A DNA stretch of 64,000 nucleotides from the NCBI RefSeq assembly GCF_021049305.1, contig NZ_CP088081.1, positions 3,038,001 to 3,102,000 of the forward strand, written 5' to 3'. Shown here piece after piece: positions 34,115 through 44,714 of the stretch. Each line of letters opens with the position of its first letter. The first letter of the stretch is position 1. Both the position numbers and the translations under genes were made by a program. The notes below the pieces were generated by a model, which was not told the DNA's origin, made no database searches, and worked only from the letters and a program-made list of their open reading frames with translations. The stretch is from Ideonella dechloratans (GTDB lineage: Bacteria; Pseudomonadota; Gammaproteobacteria; Burkholderiales; Burkholderiaceae_C).

Positions 34115-35335
34115 ATGGCTACTGCAGCGGCAGCGAAGAACGTCAAGGACTTCACCTACGAATGGGAAGGCAAGGACCGCAACGGCAAGATCGTGCGCGG
34201 CGAAATGCGTGCCGGGGGCGAGGCCGCGGTCAGCGCCAGCCTGCGTCGCCAAGGGGTGATGGTTTCCAAGGTCAAGAAGCGCCGGACCTCGGGCGGCAAG
34301 TCGATCAAGCCCAAGGACATCGCGGTCTTCACCCGTCAGCTGGCCACCATGATGCGGGCCGGCGTGCCCCTGCTGCAGGCCTTTGACATCGTCGCCCGCG
34401 GCAGCGTCAACGCCCGGCTGACCCGCCTGCTGCTCGACATCCGGGCCGACGTGGAGACCGGCACGGCGCTGTCCTCGGCCTTCCGCCGGCACCCTCAGTA
34501 CTTCGATGCGCTGTACTGCAACCTGGTGGAAGCCGGCGAGGCCGGCGGTATCCTGGAGCAGCTGCTGGCCCGCCTGGCCCTGTACCAGGAGAAGAGCCTG
34601 GCGCTCAAGCAGAAGGTCAAGTCGGCGATGATCTATCCGGTGTCGGTGCTGGTCGTGGCCTTCGTTGTCGTGACGGTGATCATGATCTTCGTGATCCCGG
34701 CCTTCAAGCAGGTCTTCACCAGCTTCGGCGCCGACCTGCCGGCCCCGACCCTGCTCGTCATGGCCATGAGCGACTTCTTCGTGAAGTACTGGTGGGCCAT
34801 CTTCGGCACGATTTTCGGGGGCGGCTACATGTTCTTCCGCACATGGAAGCGCTCGGAGAAGATGCAGATGGTGATGGACCGGCTGCTGTTGCGCATGCCG
34901 ATCTTCGGCGATCTGATCATGAAGTCGGTGGTGGCCCGCTGGACCCGCACCCTCTCGACACTGTTCGCCGCGGGCGTGCCGCTGGTGGAAGCCCTGGACT
35001 CGGTGGGTGGCACCGCCGGCAACGCCGTCTATGCCAAGGCCACGGAACAGATCCAGCGCGACGTCGCGGCCGGTACCGCGCTGACCCCCTCGATGACCAC
35101 CACCGGCGTGTTCCCGAACATGGTGCTGCAGATGGCCGCCATCGGTGAAGAATCGGGCGCCCTGGACGACATGCTCTCCCGCGCCGCCGACTTCTACGAG
35201 GAGGAGGTGGACGAGATGGTCAAGGGCCTGTCCACCCTGATGGAGCCCCTGATCATCGTGATCCTGGGCGTGCTCATCGGCGGCATCGTGGTGTCGATGT
35301 ACCTGCCGATCTTCAAGCTGGGTCAGGTGGTCTGA
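34115..35335 (+). CDS. pilC: PilC, type IV pilus inner-membrane platform protein
   Basis: A 406-residue GspF/PilC protein with two T2SSF domains. Hydrophobic segments lie at about residues 170-195 (VVAFVVVTVIMIFVIPAF), 215-240 and 375-400 (PLIIVILGVLIGGIVVSMYL). PilC anchors PilB at the inner membrane and passes pilin to the fibre. I chose the ATG at 34115, which follows GGTCGGAGG; an in-frame ATG at 34031 would overlap pilB and has no ribosome-binding site. pilD begins 3 nt after the stop. Confidence 0.95.
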   Translation: MATAAAAKNVKDFTYEWEGKDRNGKIVRGEMRAGGEAAVSASLRRQGVMVSKVKKRRTSGGKSIKPKDIAVFTRQLATMMRAGVPLLQAFDIVARGSVNARLTRLLLDIRADVETGTALSSAFRRHPQYFDALYCNLVEAGEAGGILEQLLARLALYQEKSLALKQKVKSAMIYPVSVLVVAFVVVTVIMIFVIPAFKQVFTSFGADLPAPTLLVMAMSDFFVKYWWAIFGTIFGGGYMFFRTWKRSEKMQMVMDRLLLRMPIFGDLIMKSVVARWTRTLSTLFAAGVPLVEALDSVGGTAGNAVYAKATEQIQRDVAAGTALTPSMTTTGVFPNMVLQMAAIGEESGALDDMLSRAADFYEEEVDEMVKGLSTLMEPLIIVILGVLIGGIVVSMYLPIFKLGQVV

Positions 35336-35338
35336 GGC

Positions 35339-36268
35339 ATGGCGGGCAGTACCGAAACCCTGGGCTGGTGGCTCTCGCCCTGGGTGCTGGGCCTGCTGGG
35401 CCTGTGCGTGGGCAGCTTCCTGAACGTGGTGGCCCACCGCCTGCCGAGGATGATGGAGCGGCAATGGTGGGCCGACGTGGCCGCCCAGCTCTCGGATGCC
35501 GACTCCTGGCAACGGACCTTCGGGGACACGGCCCCGAAGCCGCTGGCGCCCACCTCGCAGGAACTGGAGCGCCGCCTGGAGGCGCTCGCCCCGCTGTCCC
35601 TGGCCCGGCCCGCCTCGCGCTGCCCGTCCTGCGGTCATGCCATCCGCTGGCACGAGAACATCCCGCTGCTGGGCTGGCTGAGACTGCGCGGCCGATGTGC
35701 CGCCTGCGGCACCCGCATCTCGGCGCGCTACCCGCTGGTGGAGCTGGTCACCGGTCTGCTGTTCGCCGGCCTGGCCTGGCGCATCGGCCCGCAGCCCGCG
35801 GTGCTGCTGTGGTGCGGTGTGGCGGCCACCCTGGTGGCCCTGACGGCCATCGACTGGGACACCACCCTGCTGCCGGACAGCCTCACCCTGCCCCTGCTGT
35901 GGGCCGGCCTGTGCGCCGCCGCCCTGGGCTGGACCTTGCCGGTGACCCAGTCCATCGCCGGTGCCGTGGTCGGCTACCTCTCGCTGTGGTCGGTGTACTG
36001 GCTGTTCAAGCTCACCACCGGCAAGGAAGGCATGGGCGCGGGCGACTTCAAGCTCCTGGCCGCACTGGGTGCCTGGCTGGGCTGGCAGGCCATCCTGCCC
36101 ATCGTGCTGATGGCCTCGGTCATCGGCGCGGTGGTGGGCATCGGCATGAAGCTCGGCAACGCGCTTCGGGAGGGGCGCTACGTTCCCTTCGGGCCGTTCC
36201 TGGCCGGTGGCGGCCTGGTCGTGATGCTGGCCGGGCTGGATCGGGTGCTGGGCTGGATCGGGCAATGA
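35339..36268 (+). CDS. pilD: PilD, prepilin peptidase / N-methyltransferase
   Basis: A 309-residue polytopic aspartyl protease that cleaves prepilin leaders and methylates the new N-terminus. The cytoplasmic zinc loop CPSC ... CAAC is complete, and the peptidase signature shows the first Asp in LTAIDWDTTLLPD and the GxGD motif in GMGAGDFKLLAALG. About eight hydrophobic segments are visible. The gene sits 3 nt after pilC, and its stop overlaps the coaE start (ATGA), so pilin processing and coaE are co-transcribed, as is usual in betaproteobacteria. Confidence 0.95.
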   Translation: MAGSTETLGWWLSPWVLGLLGLCVGSFLNVVAHRLPRMMERQWWADVAAQLSDADSWQRTFGDTAPKPLAPTSQELERRLEALAPLSLARPASRCPSCGHAIRWHENIPLLGWLRLRGRCAACGTRISARYPLVELVTGLLFAGLAWRIGPQPAVLLWCGVAATLVALTAIDWDTTLLPDSLTLPLLWAGLCAAALGWTLPVTQSIAGAVVGYLSLWSVYWLFKLTTGKEGMGAGDFKLLAALGAWLGWQAILPIVLMASVIGAVVGIGMKLGNALREGRYVPFGPFLAGGGLVVMLAGLDRVLGWIGQ

Positions 36269-36894
36269 CGGGCCCCCGCCGCATCGGCTTGACCGGCGGC
36301 ATCGGCAGCGGCAAGAGCACGGTGGCCCGCATGCTGGCCCGGCGAGGCGCCCATGTCATCGACACCGACGCCATCGCCCGCGCCCTGACCCAGCCCGGTG
36401 GCATGGCCCTGCCGGCAATCGAAGCCCGTTTCGGATCGGAGATGATCGGCAGCGATGGCGCCCTCGACCGGGCGCGCATGCGCGCCCTGGTCTTCGCACA
36501 ACCAGCGGCCAAGCAGCAGCTGGAGGCCATTCTTCACCCGCTGATCGCCCAGGAGACCCAGCGCCAGGCCCTGGCGGCCGATCCGGCGCAACCGGTGGTC
36601 TTCGACGTGCCCTTGCTGGTGGAGACCGGTGCGCGCTGGCGCCGTCAGGTGGACCGGGTGCTGGTGGTGGACTGCAGCGAAGCGACGCAGCAGGCGCGGG
36701 TCCAGGCCCGCTCCGGCTGGCCCCCCACCCAGGTGACGCAGGTGATCCGGCAGCAGGCCAGCCGCGCGGCACGGCGGGCAGCGGCCGACGCCGTCATCGT
36801 CAACGACGACCTTGATCTGGCCGAACTGGAAACCGAGGTCGACGCTCTGTGGACGCTCGGCTTCTTCGGCGTGCCGGCCCTTGCCAGGCTGTGA
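36265..36894 (+). CDS. coaE: CoaE, dephospho-CoA kinase
   Basis: A 209-residue P-loop kinase for the last step of coenzyme A synthesis (dephospho-CoA + ATP to CoA + ADP). Walker A is GLTGGIGSGKSTVA at the N-terminus, followed by the substrate segment VIDTDAIARALTQPGG and the lid region with PLLVETGARWRRQVD. The ATG at 36265 overlaps the pilD stop and gives the standard N-terminus. zapD follows after 40 nt. The length is usual for betaproteobacterial CoaE. Confidence 0.95.
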   Translation: MTGPRRIGLTGGIGSGKSTVARMLARRGAHVIDTDAIARALTQPGGMALPAIEARFGSEMIGSDGALDRARMRALVFAQPAAKQQLEAILHPLIAQETQRQALAADPAQPVVFDVPLLVETGARWRRQVDRVLVVDCSEATQQARVQARSGWPPTQVTQVIRQQASRAARRAAADAVIVNDDLDLAELETEVDALWTLGFFGVPALARL

Positions 36895-36934
36895 AACAAT
36901 CGACGCAGCATCCCACCGCCTGGAAGCCCCCACC

Positions 36935-37690
36935 TTGGTCCTGTACGAATACCCGTTCAACGAGAGCATTCGCACCATGCTGCGGCTTGAGCACCTGTTC
37001 AAGCGGCTGACGCTGCTGGTGCCACGCGACGAACCCGTGGACCACCATTTCGCGCTGGTGACCGTCTTCGAGATCATGGACGTGGCCTCGCGGGCCGACC
37101 TGAAGTCGGACGTTCTCAAGGAGCTGGAGCGCCACCGCGGCGTGCTGCTGGGCTACCGCGGCAACCCGCACATCTCCGAGGCAGCCCTGGACGAGGTCAT
37201 CGGCCAGATCGACGAGGCCCACCAGGCCCTCAACAGCCAGGCGGGCAAGGCCGGCCAGGCCCTCACCGGCAACGAGTGGCTGATGAGCATCCGCAGCCGC
37301 ATCAGCATCCCCGGGGGGACCTGCGAATTCGACCTGCCGGCCTACTACGCCTGGCAGCAGCACCCGGCCGAAGCCCGCCGCCAGGACCTGGCGCGCTGGA
37401 TCGACTCGCTGTGGCCGTTGAAGAGCGGCCTGGACCTGCTGCTGCGCCTGCTGCGCGACAGCGGTGTGCCGCACCGCGTGGTGGCCACGGGCGGTCAGTA
37501 CCAGCAGACGCTGCCCCAGGGGCGCACCTACCAGCTGCTGCGCCTGCGGCTGGATGAGACGCTGGACCTGGTGCCCGAGATCAGTGGCCACCGCCTGATG
37601 GTGTCCGTGCGGCTGATGCGGGCGGATACCGAGGGCCGGCTCAAGCCGTTCGGGCAGGATGCCGCCTTTGACCTCGCCCTGTGCAGCTGA
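36935..37690 (+). CDS. zapD: ZapD, cell-division protein that cross-links FtsZ
   Basis: A 251-residue cytoplasmic protein. The N-terminus VLYEYPFNESIRTMLRLEHL is characteristic of ZapD, which bundles FtsZ protofilaments at the division ring. The start is taken as TTG at 36935, directly before VLYEYPFNE; upstream codons in the same frame overlap coaE and would add unrelated residues. The pilD-coaE-zapD-yacG order is typical of Burkholderiales. yacG starts 4 nt after the stop. Confidence 0.92.
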   Translation: MVLYEYPFNESIRTMLRLEHLFKRLTLLVPRDEPVDHHFALVTVFEIMDVASRADLKSDVLKELERHRGVLLGYRGNPHISEAALDEVIGQIDEAHQALNSQAGKAGQALTGNEWLMSIRSRISIPGGTCEFDLPAYYAWQQHPAEARRQDLARWIDSLWPLKSGLDLLLRLLRDSGVPHRVVATGGQYQQTLPQGRTYQLLRLRLDETLDLVPEISGHRLMVSVRLMRADTEGRLKPFGQDAAFDLALCS

Positions 37691-37694
37691 TCCC

Positions 37695-37901
37695 GTGACC
37701 AACCCGTCCCCTGCGCCTGCGCGCCCCCCGATCGACGTCAACTGCCCGGCGTGCGGCGAAAGAACCGTGTTCGCGCCCAGCAATCCCTACCGCCCCTTCT
37801 GCAGCGCGCGCTGTCAGGGGCATGACTTTGGCGCCTGGGCCAGCGAAAACTACCGTGTCGCCGCCACAGAAGCGGAACCCGGCGAAGGAGAACCTGCATG
37901 A
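37695..37901 (+). CDS. yacG: YacG, zinc-binding DNA gyrase inhibitor
   Basis: A 68-residue protein with the four-cysteine zinc site CPAC ... FCSARCQ and the following HDFGAWASENYRV segment that define YacG. In E. coli YacG binds GyrB and inhibits gyrase. The start is GTG at 37695, 4 nt after the zapD stop; an in-frame ATG at 37659 would overlap zapD. The last codons overlap the next gene (ATGA). Confidence 0.9.
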   Translation: MTNPSPAPARPPIDVNCPACGERTVFAPSNPYRPFCSARCQGHDFGAWASENYRVAATEAEPGEGEPA

Positions 37902-38551
37902 ACACCGCCGGACACCCCCTGCTGCAACGACGCCAACTGTTGCTGACGCTGGCCGCAGCCGGCGTGTTGGCCGGCTGTGCCGCGAACCAGCCCGAGACGC
38001 TGGTGCTCAAGACCTACCATGAGACGCTGAGCTCGCTGCTGCTGTCGCAGGACCGCCAGCACCTGGTGGTCATCGGCGAGCATCACCACTACATCTTCGA
38101 CACCCCCCAGGCCCTGGTGGCGGCCCTGGAATCCCCTTTGCACGCCCGGATGGAGGGTGAACTGGGCCGCTTCTCCGTGTCGGCCGATGGTCGGACCGAA
38201 GGCGACTACGCGCTGCTCCTGCCCACCGATCTGGACGAGGCCGACCGCGCCCGGGCTGCGGCATTGGGCTTCCAGCCCGATCCGGCCCGGCCGGGGGGCT
38301 GGCGTCTGGCCGGCCACGTGGCCGGCCAGCGCTATCTGCAGGGCACCGTGAAGGCCAACCGGATCCGCACCACCCTCAACCACCCCTACACGGTGGAGAT
38401 CCAGGCCGAGCAGCCGCGCAGCGAGCAGGTGGCCAATGCCCTGGTGACGCCCGTCACCACCGCTGCCAACGGCGTGAACCTGCTGTACTACGTGGTGCTG
38501 GCACCAATCCTCGTGCCCTTCGCGCTGATCAGCCGCGAACGCGCCAAGTGA
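37898..38551 (+). CDS. Putative lipoprotein of unknown function
   Basis: A 217-residue protein with a lipoprotein signal: QRRQLLL, a hydrophobic stretch, then the lipobox VLAGC (Cys27). The Arg pair before the hydrophobic core may allow Tat export but lacks a full twin-Arg motif. The mature part contains GEHHHYIFDTPQALV, and a hydrophobic segment near the C-terminus (LLYYVVLAPILVPFALI) suggests a second membrane contact. I do not recognise a characterised family. It overlaps yacG by 4 nt and is the last gene before the groESL promoter. Confidence 0.75.
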   Translation: MNTAGHPLLQRRQLLLTLAAAGVLAGCAANQPETLVLKTYHETLSSLLLSQDRQHLVVIGEHHHYIFDTPQALVAALESPLHARMEGELGRFSVSADGRTEGDYALLLPTDLDEADRARAAALGFQPDPARPGGWRLAGHVAGQRYLQGTVKANRIRTTLNHPYTVEIQAEQPRSEQVANALVTPVTTAANGVNLLYYVVLAPILVPFALISRERAK

Positions 38552-38577
38552 ACCTCCCGGATGACATGCCGCGGCTC

Positions 38578-38605
38578 TTGAAAGCCGCCGGACCATCCCT
38601 ATAAT
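38578..38605 (+). promoter_or_regulatory. Sigma70-type promoter of groESL
   Basis: TTGAAA (38578-38583), a 16-nt spacer and a consensus TATAAT (38600-38605). The CIRCE operator begins 5 nt downstream and covers the expected transcription start. Confidence 0.85.
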
Positions 38606-38610
38606 GCGTT

Positions 38611-38637
38611 TTAGCACTCACTCGATGAGAGTGCTAA
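38611..38637 (+). promoter_or_regulatory. CIRCE operator (HrcA binding site)
   Basis: A perfect inverted repeat TTAGCACTC-N9-GAGTGCTAA. CIRCE binds the HrcA repressor and is released on heat shock, so groES-groEL should be HrcA-controlled here. Confidence 0.97.
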
Positions 38638-38746
38638 CAAACGCAGCCCCTCAAGAAGGGTTGCACGTTCACTGAAGGAACAAGGCAGGTGTCCAGTGCA
38701 CCCCGACCTTCTTCCCATTTGACTGTCCATGCTCCAAGGAGATGCA

Positions 38747-39037
38747 ATGAAACTTCGTCCGTTGCACGATCGCGTGATCGTCAAGCGTCTGGAAAACGAG
38801 ACCAAGACCGCTTCCGGCATCGTGATTCCCGACAACGCCGCCGAGAAGCCTGACCAAGGCGAAGTGCTGGCCGTGGGTCCGGGCAAGCGCAACGACAAGG
38901 GCGATTTCGTGGCCCTGAACGTTCAGGTCGGTGACCGCGTGCTGTTCGGCAAGTACTCGGGCCAGTCGGTCAAGGTCGATGGCGAGGAACTGCTCGTCAT
39001 GCGCGAAGAAGACCTCTTCGCCGTGGTCCAGAAGTGA
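38747..39037 (+). CDS. groES: GroES co-chaperonin
   Basis: A 96-residue 10-kDa chaperonin that caps the GroEL chamber. It begins [16 protein letters not shown] and contains the mobile loop ([20 protein letters not shown]) and the ending [16 protein letters not shown] 38747 follows an AAGGAGA ribosome-binding site; an in-frame start 18 nt upstream is not needed. groEL follows after 61 nt. Expression is from the CIRCE-controlled promoter upstream. Confidence 0.98.
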   Translation: MKLRPLHDRVIVKRLENETKTASGIVIPDNAAEKPDQGEVLAVGPGKRNDKGDFVALNVQVGDRVLFGKYSGQSVKVDGEELLVMREEDLFAVVQK

Positions 39038-39080
39038 TCATCTGATCCCTTCCGATCACTGTCTACCCATCCTGTACTGA

Positions 39081-40742
<1,662 letters not shown>

Positions 40743-40783
40743 GCTGTCCTGCCTGAGCACCCTGCTCTCGCAAGCCACACAAG

Positions 40784-40807
40784 AGGCCACCTTTGGGTGG
40801 CCTTTTT
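40784..40807 (+). terminator. Terminator of the groESL operon
   Basis: AGGCCACC, loop TTTG, GGTGGCCT, then a T-run: an 8-bp stem directly followed by five T residues. Confidence 0.9.
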
Positions 40808-40835
40808 CATGCCTGGCCCAAGCCACAATGACCCC

Positions 40836-43106
40836 ATGCAACGCCTCCTGACCACCGCCCTGCTGCTGGGCTGCCTCCATGCCGCAGTCTGGGGCGCCAC
40901 ACCACCTCCGGCCCCGGTGGAGCCCGCGGAAACGGCGGCCTCCGCGCCGCGCCTCCAACGCCCCCGGGTCGGGCTGGTGCTGTCCGGCGGTGGTGCCCGC
41001 GGCATCAGCCATGTGGGCGTGCTGAAGGTGCTGGAGGAAAAGCACATCCCGATCGACGTGATCGCCGGCACCTCCATGGGCGCCATCGTCGGTGGCCTGT
41101 ACGCCAGCGGCATGAAGGCCGACCAGATCGAGGATGCGTTCAAGAAGATCAACTGGACCAACCTGTTCTCCACCCGGGTGAGCCGGGAGGAACTGTCGCA
41201 GCGGCGCAAGGAACAGGACTTCGAGCTCAGCACCGCACTGGAACTGGGCTGGCGCGATGGCGAGTTCCGCGCGCCGCAGGGCGCCGTCTCCAGCCGAGGC
41301 TTGGATGCCCTGCTCCGGCGCTACACCCTGCCGGCACAGGAGATCAGCGACTTCAACCGCCTGCCCATTCCGTTCCGGGCTGTGGCCACCGACATGGAGA
41401 CGGGCCAGCCGGTCATCCTCGACCAGGGCGACCTGGCCACGGCCCTGCGCTCCAGCATGAGCGTGCCCGGCGTGTTCCCGGCCACCGAGGTGAACGGGCG
41501 CATCCTGGGCGATGGCGGTCTGGTGGACAACGTGCCGGTGGATGTGGCCCGCGCCATGGGCGCGGACATCGTCATCGTCGTCAACATCGGCACGCCATTG
41601 GCAGGCCGCGAGACCCTGAACTCGGCCATCGGGCTCACGGCCCAGATGATCAACATCCTGACCGAGCAGAACGTGCGGCGCAGCCTGGATTCGCTGGGCC
41701 CGCGAGACATCCTGATCCAGCCCCGGCTCGGCAACCTGACCTCGGGCGATTTCGACAAGGTCGCCCAGCTGATCGACATCGGCGAAGCCGGCGCACGGGC
41801 CAGCGCCGACCAACTGGCCGCTCTGACCGTGCCCGCCACCTCGTACGCGGACTGGCAGCTCGCCACCCAGGCACCCAGTGTTCCGCCGACCCAGCTCGAC
41901 TTCGTGGCCTTCAGCGGCAGCACGGCCACCAACCCCGGGCGCTTGCAGCCCCAGCTCCAGAGCAAGGCCGGCGAGCCCTTCGATCCGAGCAAGGCCGAAC
42001 AGGACGCACGCTACCTGGCCGCCAGCGGAGACTATGTGCAGGCCGATTACCGCCTGGTCCACGACACGCGCGGCGATGGCCTGGTGTTCACGCTGGAAGA
42101 CAAGCCCTGGGGCCCGACCTACCTGAACGCCGGCCTCGACCTGTCGACCGACTTCAGCGGCAACAGCGCCTTCAACGTCAAGCTCGCCCTCAACCGGCAC
42201 TGGCTCACGCCCAACGGCACGGAATGGCGCGCGGCCGTGCAGATCGGCGAGGTGCCCCGTCTGTTCACCGAGCTCTACCACCCGCTGAACTGGAACATCG
42301 GCCTGTCCGATGACTGGTTCCTGGCAGGCTGGACCGATGCCCAGCGTGCCAAGCTCTCCGTCTTCAACCGCAACGGCGGTGACAAGATCGGCGAACTGCG
42401 CCGCTCGCAGCTGCGCGTCGGCCTGGACCTGGGCCAGCCCTGGGGCAACCTGGGCGAGGTGCGCCTGGGCCCGGTCTACGAAGCCACCCGCAGCGACCCG
42501 CTGCTGGCGGGCAGCACCGATGCCCTGGCCAGCACACAGGAAACCTGGCAGGAGATGGGCCTGCGGGGACGGGTGGTGGTGGACCAGCTGGACTATGCCA
42601 ACTTCCCCCAACGGGGCTACCGCTTCGAAACCGAGGCCCTGGTCGGCACGCGCCACGCCAAGGACGGTGACAACAACCTGGCCTGGGTGGAGAGCCAGGC
42701 CACCGGTGCGGTGAGCTGGGGGCGCCAGACCCTCACCCTGCACGGTGAGGTGAAGGCCGCCAACACCGCCTCCGCGTCCGCCGTGGGGCGCTACAGCCTG
42801 GGCGGCTTCCAGCAACTCTCCGGCTACCAGCCGGGCCAGATCAGCGGCAACGCCCTGGTCTACGGCCGGCTGAACTGGTACATGCGCCTGGCCGAAACCC
42901 CGGTGTTCGCCCGAGGATTCTTCGTGGGCACCAGCGTGGAAGCCGGCAACGCCTGGCTGGACTACCACGACCTGCGGCTGACCGGCCTGCGCTATGGGGG
43001 AAGCCTCTTCCTCGGGGCCGACACGGGACTGGGCCCCATGTACCTGGGCCTGACCTGGGCCCCGCGGGGTGAGGCCGGGATGGCGCTGGTCATCGGCCGG
43101 CCCTGA
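40836..43106 (+). CDS. Patatin-like phospholipase with outer-membrane beta-barrel (PlpD-type autotransporter)
   Basis: A 756-residue secreted protein. Signal peptide: MQRLLTTALLLGCLHAAVWGA. The patatin domain (about 45-330) has the oxyanion loop LSGGGARGISHVGV, the nucleophile motif GTSMG and the Asp in GDGGLVDN, so the Ser-Asp dyad is complete. A POTRA-like stretch follows (about 345-430), then a beta-barrel with the conserved ending LYLGLTWAPRGEAGMALVIG, as in Omp85-type proteins. This matches type Vd autotransporters such as Pseudomonas PlpD, phospholipases that export their own passenger domain. I chose ATG 40836 because it begins the signal peptide; an earlier in-frame start would fall in the groEL terminator. 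Confidence 0.87.
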   Translation: MQRLLTTALLLGCLHAAVWGATPPPAPVEPAETAASAPRLQRPRVGLVLSGGGARGISHVGVLKVLEEKHIPIDVIAGTSMGAIVGGLYASGMKADQIEDAFKKINWTNLFSTRVSREELSQRRKEQDFELSTALELGWRDGEFRAPQGAVSSRGLDALLRRYTLPAQEISDFNRLPIPFRAVATDMETGQPVILDQGDLATALRSSMSVPGVFPATEVNGRILGDGGLVDNVPVDVARAMGADIVIVVNIGTPLAGRETLNSAIGLTAQMINILTEQNVRRSLDSLGPRDILIQPRLGNLTSGDFDKVAQLIDIGEAGARASADQLAALTVPATSYADWQLATQAPSVPPTQLDFVAFSGSTATNPGRLQPQLQSKAGEPFDPSKAEQDARYLAASGDYVQADYRLVHDTRGDGLVFTLEDKPWGPTYLNAGLDLSTDFSGNSAFNVKLALNRHWLTPNGTEWRAAVQIGEVPRLFTELYHPLNWNIGLSDDWFLAGWTDAQRAKLSVFNRNGGDKIGELRRSQLRVGLDLGQPWGNLGEVRLGPVYEATRSDPLLAGSTDALASTQETWQEMGLRGRVVVDQLDYANFPQRGYRFETEALVGTRHAKDGDNNLAWVESQATGAVSWGRQTLTLHGEVKAANTASASAVGRYSLGGFQQLSGYQPGQISGNALVYGRLNWYMRLAETPVFARGFFVGTSVEAGNAWLDYHDLRLTGLRYGGSLFLGADTGLGPMYLGLTWAPRGEAGMALVIGRP

Positions 43107-43127
43107 GCCGGCGCGGACAGGCCGGAG

Positions 43128-43889
43128 TCAGTCCGCCGAGTCCCCGAGGTCGGCTTCGTCGGCGGCCTCGGTGGCATCGGTCGCCGGCGTCACCGCCGGG
43201 CCGGATTGCGGATGCACCCAGCCATGAACAGTCTCGGCCAGGTCCGCCAGCCCCTGATGCTTGGTGGCTGAAAACAGCAGCATGCCCACATCGGCCTGCT
43301 CGCTCACGCGAGCGCCCAGTTGCTCCTGCACGGCCGACAGCGCCGCCTGCTGCTCCCGGCGGTTGAGCTTGTCCGCCTTGGTCAGCACCACCAGCAACTT
43401 GACTTCGCCGGTGTTGATCCGCGGCGAAACGAATTCCAGCAGACGTTCATCCAGCGGTGTCAGCCCCAGGCGGCTGTCCACCAGCAGCACCACGCCGTTG
43501 AGGTTGCGACGCACCTCCAGGTAGTCGGCCATCACCTTCTGCCAGCGCACCTTCTCGGTCCGGGACACGGTGGCATAGCCGTAGCCCGGCAAATCCGCCA
43601 GATAGGCGTCAGGGGCATCTCGCGGCCCCAGGGCAAAGAGGTTGATATGCTGGGTGCGTCCGGGGGTTTTGGAGGCAAATGCCAGCTGTCGGCGTTGGGC
43701 CAGTGCATTGATCGCGGTGGACTTGCCGGCATTGCTGCGACCGACAAAAGCGATCTCGCCCAGATCCCCGGGCGGGAGCTGGTTGAGCTGGCTGGCCGTG
43801 GTCAGGAAACGAGCACTGTGAGCCCAGGCCAATGCAGGGTGTTTGAGTTCGGACAAATCCGAACGACTTTGGCTGGAGGTTTCACGCAT
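43128..43889 (-). CDS. engB: EngB/YsxC/YihA ribosome-biogenesis GTPase
   Basis: A 253-residue GTPase needed for assembly of the large ribosomal subunit. Motifs: G1 GRSNAGKSTAINAL, G2 around KTPGRTQ, G3 DLPGYGYA and G4 TKADKL. The N-terminal extension MRETSSQSRSDLSELKHPAL is unstructured, and the C-terminus is acidic (Asp/Glu/Ala). The ATG (complement of 43887-43889) is preceded by no better start. It is convergent with the patatin gene and divergent from cytochrome c4, the usual betaproteobacterial arrangement. Confidence 0.95.
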   Translation of the reverse strand: MRETSSQSRSDLSELKHPALAWAHSARFLTTASQLNQLPPGDLGEIAFVGRSNAGKSTAINALAQRRQLAFASKTPGRTQHINLFALGPRDAPDAYLADLPGYGYATVSRTEKVRWQKVMADYLEVRRNLNGVVLLVDSRLGLTPLDERLLEFVSPRINTGEVKLLVVLTKADKLNRREQQAALSAVQEQLGARVSEQADVGMLLFSATKHQGLADLAETVHGWVHPQSGPAVTPATDATEAADEADLGDSAD

Positions 43890-43976
43890 GGCACATTCTA
43901 GAATTCCCTGGTTTGATTGCTGGCTTGCGCTGGCATGCCAACACCCACAAATTCCACAATCCCCGAGGCCCTCCGA

Positions 43977-44603
43977 ATGAAGTCTCCTGTCGCGTTCGCC
44001 AGTTCCCTCGTGCTCGCAGCCCTGATGGCGGGTTCCGTTCATGCCGCCGAAGCTGCGGCCCCGTTCAAGCCGGATCTGGCCCGCGGTCAAGCGATTGCCG
44101 TGACCTGTGGCGCCTGCCACACCAACGACGGCACCCGTGGCCTGCCGACCTACCCCATTCTGCAGGGCCAGCACCCCGAGTATCTCGTCAAGCAGCTGAC
44201 CGAGTTCAAGGCCAACAAGCGCGTCAACCCCATCATGAACGGCATGGCCGCCCCCTTGACCGAGGCCGACATGAAGAACGTGGCCGCCTTCTACGCCAGC
44301 AAGAAGCCGGTGGCCGGTGCTGCGAAGAACAAGGACACCGTGGCCCTGGGCGAGTTGATCTACCGTGGTGGCATCGCCGAGCGCAAGGTGCCCGCCTGCG
44401 CCGGCTGCCACGGCCCCAGCGGTGCCGGCATCCCGGTGCAGTACCCGCGTCTGGGCGGCCAGCACGCCGAGTACGTGGAAGCCCAGTTGACCGCCTTCCG
44501 CAGCGGCGCCCGCACCAACAGCCCGCAGATGATGGACATCGCCGGCCGCATGAGCGACGCCGAGATCAAGGCCGTGTCCGACTACGTGGCCGGCCTGCAT
44601 TGA
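43977..44603 (+). CDS. Dihaem cytochrome c4
   Basis: A 208-residue periplasmic cytochrome with a signal peptide (MKSPVAFASSLVLAALMAGS, cleaved after VHA) and two class I haem domains. The CxxCH sites are CGACH and CAGCH; the axial Met ligands are probably those in NPIMNGMAAPL and SPQMMDIAG. Cytochrome c4 carries electrons to terminal oxidases. ATG 43977 starts the signal peptide. The resB-ccsB maturation genes follow after a terminator-like stem, matching their role in attaching its haems. Confidence 0.93.
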   Translation: MKSPVAFASSLVLAALMAGSVHAAEAAAPFKPDLARGQAIAVTCGACHTNDGTRGLPTYPILQGQHPEYLVKQLTEFKANKRVNPIMNGMAAPLTEADMKNVAAFYASKKPVAGAAKNKDTVALGELIYRGGIAERKVPACAGCHGPSGAGIPVQYPRLGGQHAEYVEAQLTAFRSGARTNSPQMMDIAGRMSDAEIKAVSDYVAGLH

Positions 44604-44654
44604 GCCCCGGCAGAATCAGCCGTGCCAGGCTGAAGGTTTCCTGAATTCCCCGTG

Positions 44655-44679
44655 AAAGGCCGGTCGCTGACCGGCCTTT
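44655..44679 (+). terminator. Terminator-like stem after cytochrome c4
   Basis: AAAGGCCGGTC, loop GCT, GACCGGCCTTT: a perfect 11-bp stem whose 3' arm ends in three T residues, followed by GTCTTG. The T-tract is short. Confidence 0.7.
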
Positions 44680-44714
44680 GTCTTGTTGGCCCCACGGCCC
44701 CTGATAATCGCCGC